Of a DNA stretch of 64,000 nucleotides, positions 42,462-51,656 are shown in pieces. Source of the stretch: Methylobacterium sp. Leaf99 (GTDB taxonomy: Bacteria; Pseudomonadota; Alphaproteobacteria; Rhizobiales; Beijerinckiaceae); contig NZ_LMMU01000001.1 of NCBI RefSeq assembly GCF_001422375.1, positions 889,235-953,234 of the forward strand, read 5' to 3'. A program made the position numbers and the translations under genes. How positions within the stretch are numbered: position 1 is the stretch's first letter; each line of letters begins with the position of its first letter. The notes under the pieces were generated by a model that ran no database searches, was not told the origin of the DNA, and saw only the letters and a program-made list of their open reading frames with translations.

Positions 42462-45197
42462 ATGAGCATCCTGACCACGACGACCCCGCGCCACGATCCC
42501 GACCGTCCCTCGCCCGACGCGCTGCTCCAGGCGGCACGACGTGAGGAAGGCGGACGGGGGCACCTCAAGATCTTCCTCGGGGCGGCCCCGGGGGTCGGCA
42601 AGACCTACGAAATGCTCACCGTTGGCCGCGCCCGGCTCAAGGCCGGGGCGGATGTGGTCGTCGGCGTGGTGGAGACGCATGGGCGCGCCGAGACCTTGGC
42701 GCTCGTCGAAGGTTTCGAGGTACTGGGCCGGCGCTCGGTCGCCTACCACGGCGCGGCGCTCGACGAGATGGACCTCGACGCGATCCTGGCCCGCCAGCCG
42801 GCGCTCGCCCTCGTGGACGAGCTCGCCCACACCAACGCGCCCGGATCACGCCACCCCAAGCGCTATCAAGATGTCGAGGAACTGCTCGACGCCGGCATCG
42901 ACGTCTACACCACCCTCAACATCCAGCACGTCGAGAGCCTCAACGACGTCGTCGCGCAGATCACCCGCATCCGGGTGCGCGAGACCGTGCCCGACGGCAT
43001 CCTCGACCGGGCCGACGACATCGAGGTGGTCGACCTCAACCCGGACGACCTGATCCAGCGCCTGCGCGACGGCAAGGTCTACGTGAAGGGCAACGCCGAG
43101 CGGGCCCTCAAGCACTACTTTTCGCGGGGCAACCTGACGGCCCTGCGAGAGCTCGCCCTACGAAGGACCGCCGACCGCGTCGATGACGAACTCCTCAGCC
43201 ACATGCGGGCCAACGCCATCGCGGGCCCCTGGGGTGCCGGCGAGCGAGTGCTGGTCTGCATCAGCGAGGACCCGCACTCGGCCGGCCTCGTTCGCCATGC
43301 CAAGCGCCTCGCTGACCGGCTGCACGCGCCCTGGACCGCCATCACCGTCGAGGGCCCACGAAGCCTCTCCCTCGACGAGGCCGCCCGCGACCGCATCGCC
43401 GATACCTTGCGCCTCGCCGACAGGCTGGGGGGAGACGCCGTGACCTTGCCGGGCAGCCGACGCGTCGCCGACGACATCCTAGCCTTCGCCCGCTCGACCA
43501 ACGTCAACCACATCATCCTCGGCAAGGCCGACCGGTCCGCGCTGTTCGAGCTCCTCAACGGCTCGGTGGTGCACGACCTCGTCCGACGCTCGGGCAACAT
43601 CAGCATCCACGTCATCACCGGAGAGGCGACCAAGGCCGATCCGGTCCCGGCGAAGACGGTCGCCACCGCGCCGGCCAAGCCGGCCTTCGAGATCCTACCT
43701 TATCTCGTCGGGACCCTCGCCACGGTCGCGGCCCTCGGGCTCGCCCTCGTGGTTGAGCCGTATCTCGGCGTGGAGAACGCCGATCTAATCCTCCTCAGCG
43801 CCATCGTCGCGGTCGCGGTGCGCTCCGGGCTGGGACCTTCGCTCCTCGCCGTGGTCATCGGCTCGCTGTCCTACGACTTCTTCTTCCTGCCGCCGGTCTA
43901 CACCTTCACCATCACCGATCCGACCAACGTCGCCGCCTTCGTGCTGTTCACGGTGGTGGCCTTCGTCGTCTCGAACCTCGCCGCGCGGTCGCGCCAGGAG
44001 GCCCTGGTCTCGCATGGCCGCGCCCGTGCCACGGAGCGGCTCTACGGCTTCAGCCGCAAGCTCGCGGGATGCGCCACCCTCGACGACGTGCTGTGGGCGA
44101 CCTCCGCCCAGATCGCCGCCATGCTGAGGGTTCGGGTCGTCCTGCTGCTGCCTGAGAACGGTGCGGTCTCGGTCCGGGCCGGCTTCCCGCCCGAGGACAC
44201 CCTCGACGCGGCCGATCTCGGGGCCGCGACCTGGGCCTTCGACAACGAGCGCCCGGCGGGCCGCGGCGCCGACACCCTGCCGGGGGCCAAGCGCCTGTTC
44301 CTGCCGATGCGCACGGGCCGTGGCATCGTCGGGGTCATCGGCCTCGACACCGACGGCACAGGGTCGATCCTCTCGCCCGAGAGCCGGCGTCTGTTCGACG
44401 CCCTCGCCGACATGGCGGCGCTCGCCATCGAGCGCGTCCGCCTGGTGGAGGACCTCGACCGGGCCGAACGCGCCGCCGAGACCGACCGGCTGCGCCAGGC
44501 CCTGCTCACCTCGATCTCGCACGACCTGCGCACCCCTCTGTCCTCGGTCCTCGGGGCGGCCACCACCCTGCGCGATCTCGACGAGGCGCTGCCGCACGAC
44601 GCCAAACGGGACCTTCTCGCCACGATCATCGAGGAGTCCGAGCGGCTGAACCGATTCATCGTCAACCTCCTCGACATGACCCGGCTTGAGGCAGGGGCCG
44701 TGGCGGCGAGCCTCACGCCGCAGGACATCGGCGAGACTGTCGACACCGCCCTGCGCCGCTTAGGCTCCATCCTCGTCGGTCATCGGGTCGAGCTCGATCT
44801 TCCGGCCACCCTGCCGGCCCTGCGCCTCGATCCGGTGCTGTTCGAGCAGGTGCTGGTCAACCTCCTCGACAACGCCGCCAAGTACGCCCCCGAGGGGTCC
44901 ACCGTCACCGTCAGGGGCTCGGTCGAGCGTGGGCAGGTCCGTCTCACGGTCCTCGACGAGGGCGACGGGTTGCCGGAGGCCGACGTCGAGCGGGTGTTCG
45001 ACAAGTTCTACCGGGTCCGCAAATCCGACAGCGTCCGGGCCGGGACCGGCCTCGGCCTCGCCATCGCCCGCGGGTTCGTCGAGGCCATGGGCGGCACGCT
45101 GACGGCGGGCAACCGCCACGACCGCCTCGGCGCGGTCTTCACCATCCTCCTGCCCGTCCCCCCGGCGGGACACGTTCACTCGGATCTGGCGGCATGA
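42462..45197 (+). CDS. kdpD: Sensor histidine kinase KdpD
   Basis: A 911-residue osmosensitive K+ sensor kinase. Order: KdpD domain with Walker A GAAPGVGKTYEML, Usp domain (~260-385), four membrane segments (~405-510, DUF4118), GAF, dimerisation domain with His687 in ISHDLRTPLSS, and HATPase with NLLDNAAKYAPEG and RAGTGLGLAIARGFVEAMGG. It phosphorylates KdpE when K+ is low. Its stop overlaps the kdpE start by four bases. Confidence 0.96.
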   Translation: MSILTTTTPRHDPDRPSPDALLQAARREEGGRGHLKIFLGAAPGVGKTYEMLTVGRARLKAGADVVVGVVETHGRAETLALVEGFEVLGRRSVAYHGAALDEMDLDAILARQPALALVDELAHTNAPGSRHPKRYQDVEELLDAGIDVYTTLNIQHVESLNDVVAQITRIRVRETVPDGILDRADDIEVVDLNPDDLIQRLRDGKVYVKGNAERALKHYFSRGNLTALRELALRRTADRVDDELLSHMRANAIAGPWGAGERVLVCISEDPHSAGLVRHAKRLADRLHAPWTAITVEGPRSLSLDEAARDRIADTLRLADRLGGDAVTLPGSRRVADDILAFARSTNVNHIILGKADRSALFELLNGSVVHDLVRRSGNISIHVITGEATKADPVPAKTVATAPAKPAFEILPYLVGTLATVAALGLALVVEPYLGVENADLILLSAIVAVAVRSGLGPSLLAVVIGSLSYDFFFLPPVYTFTITDPTNVAAFVLFTVVAFVVSNLAARSRQEALVSHGRARATERLYGFSRKLAGCATLDDVLWATSAQIAAMLRVRVVLLLPENGAVSVRAGFPPEDTLDAADLGAATWAFDNERPAGRGADTLPGAKRLFLPMRTGRGIVGVIGLDTDGTGSILSPESRRLFDALADMAALAIERVRLVEDLDRAERAAETDRLRQALLTSISHDLRTPLSSVLGAATTLRDLDEALPHDAKRDLLATIIEESERLNRFIVNLLDMTRLEAGAVAASLTPQDIGETVDTALRRLGSILVGHRVELDLPATLPALRLDPVLFEQVLVNLLDNAAKYAPEGSTVTVRGSVERGQVRLTVLDEGDGLPEADVERVFDKFYRVRKSDSVRAGTGLGLAIARGFVEAMGGTLTAGNRHDRLGAVFTILLPVPPAGHVHSDLAA

Positions 45198-45889
45198 GCA
45201 TCAGCATCCTCGTCATCGACGACGAGCCGCCGATCCGCAAGCTCCTGCGCATGGGCCTGGCGACCCAGGGCTACGAGACCTTCGAGGCGCCCAACGGACG
45301 GACCGCCCTCGACGTCCTGTCCCGTGAGACGGTCGACCTCGTCATCCTCGACCTCGGCCTGCCGGACATGCGCGGGCACGACCTGCTCCGCGTCATCCGC
45401 AAGGATTTTCGCGATTTGCCGGTGGTGGTCCTGTCCAGCCGCGACGACGAGGCCGGCAAGGTCGAGGCCCTCGACCTCGGCGCCGACGACTACGTGACCA
45501 AGCCCTTCGGCATGGGCGAGCTCCTGGCCCGCATCCGGGCGGCCCTGCGCCATCAGTTGGCCGTCCAGGGCGAGCGCGCCGTGTTCGAGGTCGACGGTCT
45601 CAGCGTCGATCTGGTGCGCCGCCTCGTCAGGGTCCGGGGCGCCGAAGTGAAGCTCACGCCACGCGAATACGATTTCCTGCGTGTCCTCATCCAGCATGCC
45701 GGCAAGGCCCTGACCCACGCCCAGCTCATGAGCGCAGTCTCGACCTCGTCGGACCCGCAATACCTGAGGGTCTACATGCGCCAGCTTCGCCTCAAGCTGG
45801 AGGCGGACCCCGAGCGTCCGCGCATCCTGCTCACCGAGACCGGCGTGGGCTACCGGCTGCGGGCCCCGGACGACGAAGCTCACGCTTGA
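45194..45889 (+). CDS. kdpE: Response regulator KdpE
   Basis: A 231-residue OmpR/PhoB-type regulator. Receiver domain with Asp53 in VILDLGLPDMRG and Lys in DDYVTKPFGMGEL; winged-helix domain with VKLTPREYDFLRVLIQHAGK and LTETGVGYRL. Phosphorylated by KdpD, it should turn on kdpFABC. Coupled to kdpD by an ATGA overlap. Confidence 0.95.
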   Translation: MSISILVIDDEPPIRKLLRMGLATQGYETFEAPNGRTALDVLSRETVDLVILDLGLPDMRGHDLLRVIRKDFRDLPVVVLSSRDDEAGKVEALDLGADDYVTKPFGMGELLARIRAALRHQLAVQGERAVFEVDGLSVDLVRRLVRVRGAEVKLTPREYDFLRVLIQHAGKALTHAQLMSAVSTSSDPQYLRVYMRQLRLKLEADPERPRILLTETGVGYRLRAPDDEAHA

Positions 45890-45983
45890 ACTCCCCGCCA
45901 TCGCCTCAGGGCAAGGTCGACCGACATTCCTCGAATCCCCACCCCGAGGGACCAATGAACGCCCTGCCGGATCCCGACCGCCC

Positions 45984-46478
45984 GTGACCGAGCCGCACCG
46001 AATGGCAATCGACGAATTCCCGTCGCCCGACCATGTCGCCGTCGGTGTTCGCGTCAGCGGCAAGGCCGCGCTCCTGGACGACCTCGCACGTCGGGCCGCC
46101 CGGGCGCTCGACCGCGATGCCGCCCCGGTGCGATCAGCCCTGGAAAAGCGGGAGGGACTCGGTTCGACCGGGGTTGGGAACGGCATCGCCTTGCCGCACG
46201 CCCGGCTGGAGACCGTCCGGCGTCCCTTCGGGGGCCTGGTTCGCCTTCGCGATCCCGTCGAATTCGATGCCATCGACGAGCGTCCGGTCGACCTCGTCTT
46301 CCTCCTGTTGCTCCCGATCAAGGCGCAAGGCTCCCAGCTCAACGCCCTGGCCTGCGTCGCCCGCCGAATGCGCGATCCCAAGGCCGCTGCGGCGATGCGA
46401 GGAGCCCGCGATGCCGATGCGCTCCTCTGGATCATGTGTGGCATCCCGGCGGCGCGGCTACGAGCTCCCTGCTGGTGA
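45984..46478 (+). CDS. PTS EIIA-Ntr-like (PtsN) protein
   Basis: A 164-residue EIIA domain of the fructose/nitrogen PTS type. The phospho-accepting His72 lies in STGVGNGIALPHARL. It also has FDAIDERPVDLVFLLLLP and HLKALAxIAR-like QLNALACVARRMRD. A GTG start at 45984 or ATG 46002 are both possible. The last ~15 residues (GIPAARLRAPCW) differ from the family and may reflect a 3' change. It lies 94 bases after kdpE. In E. coli EIIA-Ntr binds KdpD and Trk, so a link to potassium control is likely (inference). Confidence 0.75.
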   Translation: MTEPHRMAIDEFPSPDHVAVGVRVSGKAALLDDLARRAARALDRDAAPVRSALEKREGLGSTGVGNGIALPHARLETVRRPFGGLVRLRDPVEFDAIDERPVDLVFLLLLPIKAQGSQLNALACVARRMRDPKAAAAMRGARDADALLWIMCGIPAARLRAPCW

Positions 46479-46957
46479 TTTGACGATACTGAATGGTGAG
46501 CACCCGGACTGTGCGGGATGGGCGGCAACCGAACCTGGGTCTTTCACCTCGAAGCGGACGTTCCGCATCCGGCCCAACCCGGTCGTCCAAACCGCCGCCA
46601 GAGCAACCGCTAAGCGGCCATTCGTCGGCTGCTCGGAGTGCTTGCGCGGGGTGCACGGCCTGCGCTCCCAACGGCTTCGGCGCAGACGCGCGCGGGGGGC
46701 GCCCAGGAGGTCCTGCCTTCATGTCAGCTCAGCTCTGCTGCAGAAGAGGACAGGGTGCATATCGACGTCTTGATTTGCTGTCGCCGAATTGCCGATCTTG
46801 AAATTCGTTCGGGTCGATACTCCGCCACCGCCTCACGGTCTCACCAGCACGGGCGTGATGTGCGCATCACGCTGCTGCGCCGAAGGAAGCGGCACGCTAT
46901 GAGACGGTCTAGAACGGCGGCGCGGGGCTGCCCGTTGCGACATCCCGGGAGACACCC
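46479..46957. other. Intergenic region, no supported gene
   Basis: A 479-base stretch with short Arg/Ser/Pro-rich frames only. It contains GTTCCGCATCCGGCCCAACC-type repeat-like text around 46560-46640, perhaps a diverged relative of the interspersed repeat. GGGAG precedes the next gene's ATG. Confidence 0.35.
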
Positions 46958-47980
46958 ATGCGTGCCGTTACCTACACCGAAGGTGCCCGGATCGATGCGC
47001 CGGACGCCCTCCTCGACACCACCTTCCCCGATCCCGTGCCGGCTGGGCGCGACCTGCTCGTACGCGTGCAGGCCGTTTCCGTGAACCCAATCGACACCAA
47101 GGTACGCCAAGGCGCCTACAAGCAGGGCTGCGAGCCGAAGGTTCTTGGCTGGGATGCGGCCGGAACCGTGGTCTCGGTCGGACCGGACGCGCGCCTGTTC
47201 AAGCCCGGCGACGCGGTGTTCTATGCCGGTGCGCTCGACCGGCCGGGCAGCAACGCCGCGTTCCAGTGCGTCGACGAGCGCCTCGTCGGTACCAAGCCAG
47301 CCAGCCTCGATTTCGCCGCCGCCGCGGCGCTACCGCTTACCGCGCTCACCGCCTGGGAGATGCTGTTCGATCGCCTCGATGTCGCCAAGCCCGTGCCGGG
47401 GGCGGCCCCGGCGATCCTCATCGTCGGCGGGGCCGGCGGTGTCGGCTCCATCGCGATCCAGCTCGCCCGGCAGCTCACCGACCTGACGGTGATCGCTACG
47501 GCCTCGCGCCCCGAGACGGCGCAATGGTGCCGGGACCTTGGCGCCCACCACGTGATTGACCATGCGAAGCCCCTCGCCACCGAGGTGGCGGCGCTCGGTC
47601 TTCCCGGGGCGCCTGGGTTCGTGTTCGCGACAACGCAGACCGGTGCGCATCTCCCGCAGATCATCGAGCTTCTTGCGCCGCAGGGACGCCTCGGCCCGAT
47701 TGACGATCCCGAGACCCTGGACGTGATGCCGCTTAAGCCCAAGAGCCTGTCGCTGCACTGGGAGCTGATGTTCACCCGCTCGCTGTTCCAGACCGCCGAC
47801 ATGGAACAGCAGCACGCTATCCTGACCGAGATCGCCCGCCTGATCGATGCGGGACGGCTGCGCACGACGTTGAGCGAGACCTTCGGTCCGATCAACGCCG
47901 CCAACCTGGCATGCGCCCACGCGCTCATCGAGAGCGGAAAGGCGAGGGGCAAGGTCGTCCTCGCTGGGTTCAGCGACTAA
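46958..47980 (+). CDS. Zinc-type alcohol dehydrogenase-like / quinone reductase
   Basis: A 340-residue MDR of the zinc-binding-ADH-like / NADPH:quinone reductase group. It has VQAVSVNPIDTKVRQG, KVLGWDAAGTVVSVG, the Rossmann motif AILIVGGAGGVGSIAIQLAR, and DAGRLRTTLSETFGPI near the end. It lacks the Cys/His/Glu zinc ligands of true alcohol dehydrogenases, so it likely reduces quinones or enones with NADPH. ATG 46958 has GGGAG upstream. It is monocistronic. Confidence 0.87.
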   Translation: MRAVTYTEGARIDAPDALLDTTFPDPVPAGRDLLVRVQAVSVNPIDTKVRQGAYKQGCEPKVLGWDAAGTVVSVGPDARLFKPGDAVFYAGALDRPGSNAAFQCVDERLVGTKPASLDFAAAAALPLTALTAWEMLFDRLDVAKPVPGAAPAILIVGGAGGVGSIAIQLARQLTDLTVIATASRPETAQWCRDLGAHHVIDHAKPLATEVAALGLPGAPGFVFATTQTGAHLPQIIELLAPQGRLGPIDDPETLDVMPLKPKSLSLHWELMFTRSLFQTADMEQQHAILTEIARLIDAGRLRTTLSETFGPINAANLACAHALIESGKARGKVVLAGFSD

Positions 47981-48024
47981 GCCTACACGCGAAGCGTCCC
48001 GGCTCGGAGCTGGGACGCCGGTCT

Positions 48025-48149
48025 AGCTTGCCCCGGTCCCGGCCGTTCGAGACGACGGAAGCGCCCTCCGACGCGAACCGTTATGCGGTGGCGGCGCCGA
48101 TGCCGCTTCCGGCACCAGTGATGACAACCCTCTTCTCGAAGCGGGACAT
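48025..48149 (-). pseudogene. 5' fragment of an SDR gene with in-frame stop
   Basis: On the minus strand from ATG 48149 (preceded by AGGAAG) the reading is MSRFEKRVVITGAGSGIG then AATA, a stop codon where Arg is expected, then RFASEGASVV and NGRDRGKLD. This is the nucleotide-binding start of an SDR. After about 40 codons the similarity ends. It is a dead fragment, 3' of the quinone reductase gene. Confidence 0.55.
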
Positions 48150-48195
48150 GTTCGGCTTCCTTCCTAACGGGTGATGCCGTGGGCGATGCCGGATT

Positions 48196-49254
48196 TCAGG
48201 TGACGGGCGGGATGACCTTCAGGTCGCTCAGGTGCCGGAACTGGTTCCGGAACATGTCTTCGGTGTCGATGCAGGCATGGAATCCGGCATGGCGGGCCTT
48301 GATCGTGCTGCTAATGTTGTCGAAGCCGCTGGCGAAGATGAAATCGCCGAAAGGCCACGAAGCCACCTTGTCGTAGGGGATCAGCTGTAGCCCGTGGCGT
48401 TCGGTCATTCTATCCCAGAGCGGCCCCTTGTCGGCCATGTAGGTCGCAAGCGGCATCGGGATCGGATCGGCCCAGTCCATGTTGAACATGCGCGCGATCC
48501 GCGGCCACATGTGCTGCCAGCGAAAATAGTCGCCGTTGGTGATGTTGAAGATCTCGTTTCGCGCAGCCGGCGTCGTACCGGCCCAGTCGGCGGCCTCGGC
48601 CAGGATGTCGGCGGAGCTGACCTGGTAGAGCGCCCGGTAGGCGGCCTCGGTCCCCGGGAAGCGAAGCGGGATGCCGAGTTCCTTCGAGATAGCTGCATAG
48701 ACGGCGATCACCGTCAGCAGGTTCATCGGGTTGCCGACCGCGAAGCCGCAGACCGCCTCTGGCCGAAGGGCCGTGAACGACCAATCCTTACCCTTCTGGC
48801 GCTCACGCAGGAGATCCTCCTGGTCGTAGTAGAAGTTCGGCGGCATCAGGCGCGGGTCATCTTCGCGGGCGGGCGTCTTGAACGGGCCGAGATCGGCGCC
48901 GTAGGCCTTGCCGCCTTGGTAGAACGTGACGTGGCACAGGCCCGGTGAGGTCTCCTCGACGACGTCGAGCAGATTGCGCAGGATCGCGACGTTGACCGTG
49001 CTCTTCTCGGCGGCGGTCTGCTTTTCGATGTAGGCGCCGAACACGATGTGGGTGACGTCGCGGATGCCGCCGAGGCGGTCCCGAACGTGTCCGGGGTCGA
49101 GCAGGTCGACCGAGACCGCCTCGACGTTCGGGACGGACGGCTCGGTCCGTCGCGACAGGCCCAGCACTTGGGTATCGGGTCGAGCAGCGAGGCGAGTGGC
49201 TGCGGCGCGGCCGATGACGCCCTGGGCGCCAGCGACGAGGACTTTTCTCTGCAT
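48196..49254 (-). CDS. PRISE-type NAD(P)H enone reductase
   Basis: A 352-residue atypical SDR. The N-terminal Rossmann motif is VLVAGAQGVIGRAAATRLA. NFYYDQEDLLRERQKGKDW and WSFTALRPEAVCGFAVGNP are the marks of the PRISE family (progesterone 5-beta-reductase / iridoid synthase-like), with the catalytic Tyr in NFYYDQED and Lys in GGKAYG. The family reduces activated C=C bonds of small enones. Single gene; no operon partner. Confidence 0.83.
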   Translation of the reverse strand: MQRKVLVAGAQGVIGRAAATRLAARPDTQVLGLSRRTEPSVPNVEAVSVDLLDPGHVRDRLGGIRDVTHIVFGAYIEKQTAAEKSTVNVAILRNLLDVVEETSPGLCHVTFYQGGKAYGADLGPFKTPAREDDPRLMPPNFYYDQEDLLRERQKGKDWSFTALRPEAVCGFAVGNPMNLLTVIAVYAAISKELGIPLRFPGTEAAYRALYQVSSADILAEAADWAGTTPAARNEIFNITNGDYFRWQHMWPRIARMFNMDWADPIPMPLATYMADKGPLWDRMTERHGLQLIPYDKVASWPFGDFIFASGFDNISSTIKARHAGFHACIDTEDMFRNQFRHLSDLKVIPPVT

Positions 49255-49475
49255 GGTCGGCTCGCTCCTGTTTCCCGTAAGCTGGGGGTTGGCGGGACGC
49301 GTGGGAGGGGACCGCTTCCTGAACCAGTCTTACCCAAAGGAAAGCTGCCGTCCTCGGCCTGGGTTCGCACGCTTGATGATCCGGTCCGCGCCTTGCCCAT
49401 CGCACGCCTGCATCGATCTTCGGCCTCGGAGAGGTCGCGAGCGATGACCTTCTGCACGCCGAAGGCCCGTGAGCG

Positions 49476-49643
49476 CTAGTCCAGCATGGCCTTCAGCTCG
49501 TCCCGTCGCGCATCGCCGGGCACGACCGTTTCGATCAGGCGGCAGGACCACGCGAGGCGGTCGGAATTGCGCTCCCGCCAGAGCCCGCGTGCCTTGTTGT
49601 CCCTCGGATCCTCGCAGACGTTGACCGGTGGGAACAACAGGGT
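49476..49643 (-). pseudogene. C-terminal fragment of unidentified gene
   Basis: A minus-strand frame of 55 codons without a start reads FPPVNVCEDPRDNKARG, LWRERNSDRLAWSCRLIETV and a normal-looking end DARRDELKAMLD-stop. It looks like the end of a cytosolic protein, but I cannot name the family. An in-frame stop precedes it, so it is a remnant. Confidence 0.35.
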
Positions 49644-49645
49644 CT

Positions 49646-50030
49646 AAGCTCAATCTACCAGGCGATGGGCTGCTTCCGACAAAACCTCGCCGCTACAGGA
49701 AATTCCCGCCGGTCCGGATGGTGGTCGTCCAGGCAGCTACGAATACTCTGGGCAGTGCGCCTCAATTTTGCGGGCCCATTCGTCGGCCGCTATCGCGAGG
49801 GCGAGGCTGAAGACGGCAGGATCGTAGGGGGACTCCGGTCACGCTTAAAGCCGGGATGTTCAAGGTAACCGAAGTGAAGTTCCCGAGCGAAGTACCCGAC
49901 CCTGTCGGGCTGTCATCGCACCGGCGGATCAATCCTCAACTAGTACCGAAACAGGCAGCCTGACCTTGAAGAACGCCAGCCGCGCGACGTGAGCAGGCGC
50001 GAGATGGTCCAGTCCTGACGGAGGTAACGA
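49646..50030. other. Intergenic region, no supported gene
   Basis: A 385-base stretch with no homology visible. GGAGGTAACG lies directly before the ABM gene start at 50031. Confidence 0.4.
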
Positions 50031-50333
50031 ATGGTGACCGTAGCATTACTCATCCGCCTGGAAGCAAAGCCAGGCAAGGAGACCGAGGTCGAAGACTTCC
50101 TCAAGAGCGGCGTGCCCATCGTAGAGGAAGAGCCGTCCACTACCGCGTGGTTCGGGATCCGTATGGGACCGTCGACCTTCGGTATCTTCGATGCCTTCCC
50201 GGATGAGGCGGGACGGAAGGCACACTTGTCCGGTCGTGTCGCCGCTGCACTGACAGCGAAGGCATCAGAGCTCTTCGCCCAGCCTCCGCAGATCGAAGAA
50301 GTGAATGTGCTGGCGGCCAAGCTGCCTCGCTAG
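50031..50333 (+). CDS. ABM-domain monooxygenase-like protein
   Basis: A 100-residue antibiotic-biosynthesis-monooxygenase (dimeric alpha-beta barrel) protein. It begins VTVALLIRLEAKPGKETEVE, has STTAWFGIRMGPSTFGIFDAF, and ends VNVLAAKLPR. Such proteins are quinone-forming or unknown-substrate enzymes. The start has GGAGGTAACG before ATG. It may share a transcript with the aldo/keto reductase 214 bases downstream. Confidence 0.82.
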   Translation: MVTVALLIRLEAKPGKETEVEDFLKSGVPIVEEEPSTTAWFGIRMGPSTFGIFDAFPDEAGRKAHLSGRVAAALTAKASELFAQPPQIEEVNVLAAKLPR

Positions 50334-50546
50334 GACCGGTCAACACGCGACCTACCCCATGAGATTGTCGTTGATCAGGGCCTCGTCGCGAGCCTCAAGC
50401 CCGACGACATGCAGGCCTTCAACGCGGAAGTTGATCAAGCTTTTCGTCAGTGCACGCCAGCAAACGTGGCAGGAAGCAGCCCGATGAGACCTGCAGCAAC
50501 ATCCAGCGCTGCGCAACATGCGCCTTCTCCGTCAGGACGAGTGGGC

Positions 50547-51386
50547 ATGGAACAGCGCCCGTTTGGTCTCGTGCCGCGCGAGGTTGCGGTGATCGGCCAG
50601 GGCACTTGGTACATCGACGACGCACACCGGCCCACCGCGGTCGATGCCCTGCGCCGCGGCCTCGACCTCGGCATGACCCACATCGACACCGCCGAGATGT
50701 ACGGCGACGCCGAGACCGTGGTCGGCGAGGCAATCGCCGGTCGGCGCGATGACGTTTTCCTCGTCTCGAAGGTCCTCCCCAGCAATGCCTCGCTTGCCGG
50801 GACGGTGGCGGCCTGCGAGCGCTCGCTCGCACGCCTGCGCACCGACAGGCTGGACTGTTACCTGCTGCACTGGCCCGGCTCGTATCCGCTTGAGGACACC
50901 TTCGCCGGCTTCGAACGGCTCCGCGAACAGGGCAAGATCCTATCCTGGGGGGTGAGCAACTTCGATGTGCCCGACCTTGAAGCCGCTTGGAAGGCCGGGG
51001 GCGAGGGCCGCATCGCCTGCAACCAGGTGCTCTACCACCTGGAGGAGCGCGCCATCGAGCACGCCGTCCAGCCCTGGTGCGAGGATAACGGAATCGCCGT
51101 GGTCGCCTACAGCCCATTCGGCCATGGCAGCTTTCCCGGCCCACGCACACCGGGCGGCCGCGTCCTGGAGGAAGTCGCGGCGAACCACGGCGCGACCGCC
51201 CGTCAGGTCGCGCTTCGGTTCCTGGCGCGGAGGCCGTCCACCTTCACGATCCCCAAGGCGTCCAGTCCCGAGCATGCCGCCGACAACGCCAGCGCTGGCC
51301 CGTTGCAATTGACGGAAGACGAGATCATCCGGATCGACGCGGCGTTTCCTCGGGGTCCCCGACCACGCCGGCTCCCCATGTTGTAG
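50547..51386 (+). CDS. Aldo/keto reductase
   Basis: A 279-residue AKR from ATG 50547. The catalytic tetrad is Asp in THIDTAEMYGDAE with Tyr in the same segment, Lys in VFLVSKVLPSN and His in CYLLHWPGSYPLE. GVSNFDVPDLEAAW and FTIPKASSPEHAADN (NADPH site) also fit. It reduces aldehydes or ketones with NADPH. The upstream open frame to 50409 has no homology. Confidence 0.9.
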   Translation: MEQRPFGLVPREVAVIGQGTWYIDDAHRPTAVDALRRGLDLGMTHIDTAEMYGDAETVVGEAIAGRRDDVFLVSKVLPSNASLAGTVAACERSLARLRTDRLDCYLLHWPGSYPLEDTFAGFERLREQGKILSWGVSNFDVPDLEAAWKAGGEGRIACNQVLYHLEERAIEHAVQPWCEDNGIAVVAYSPFGHGSFPGPRTPGGRVLEEVAANHGATARQVALRFLARRPSTFTIPKASSPEHAADNASAGPLQLTEDEIIRIDAAFPRGPRPRRLPML

Positions 51387-51656
51387 GCCCGTGATGCCTG
51401 CTTGGTCACGGCGGATGGTCGCCCCGCTGCCGCGCATCACCGCCCGGCAGCGGACGATTCCGCCGCTGGGCGGGGATGCGCGGCTCGGCGGACCGTCCGA
51501 ACGACCCACGCTGCTTGCCGAGAGGTGAAGGCGCCTCGAACATGCGTCACGGCGACCGTTCGGCGGAGTGGCTGCCCTCGGGCCACCAAGGAACTCGTTC
51601 GTATCCCGGGACATGCCTTGGAACGACGGTGACCGATCCGCCGAGGAGCGACGAGC

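Noticed and set aside
51541..51656. EcfG-type stress promoter (GGAAC-N16/17-CGTT) before catalase copy 2
   Set aside because: Only a poor match with 15-base spacing and a changed -35 was found.
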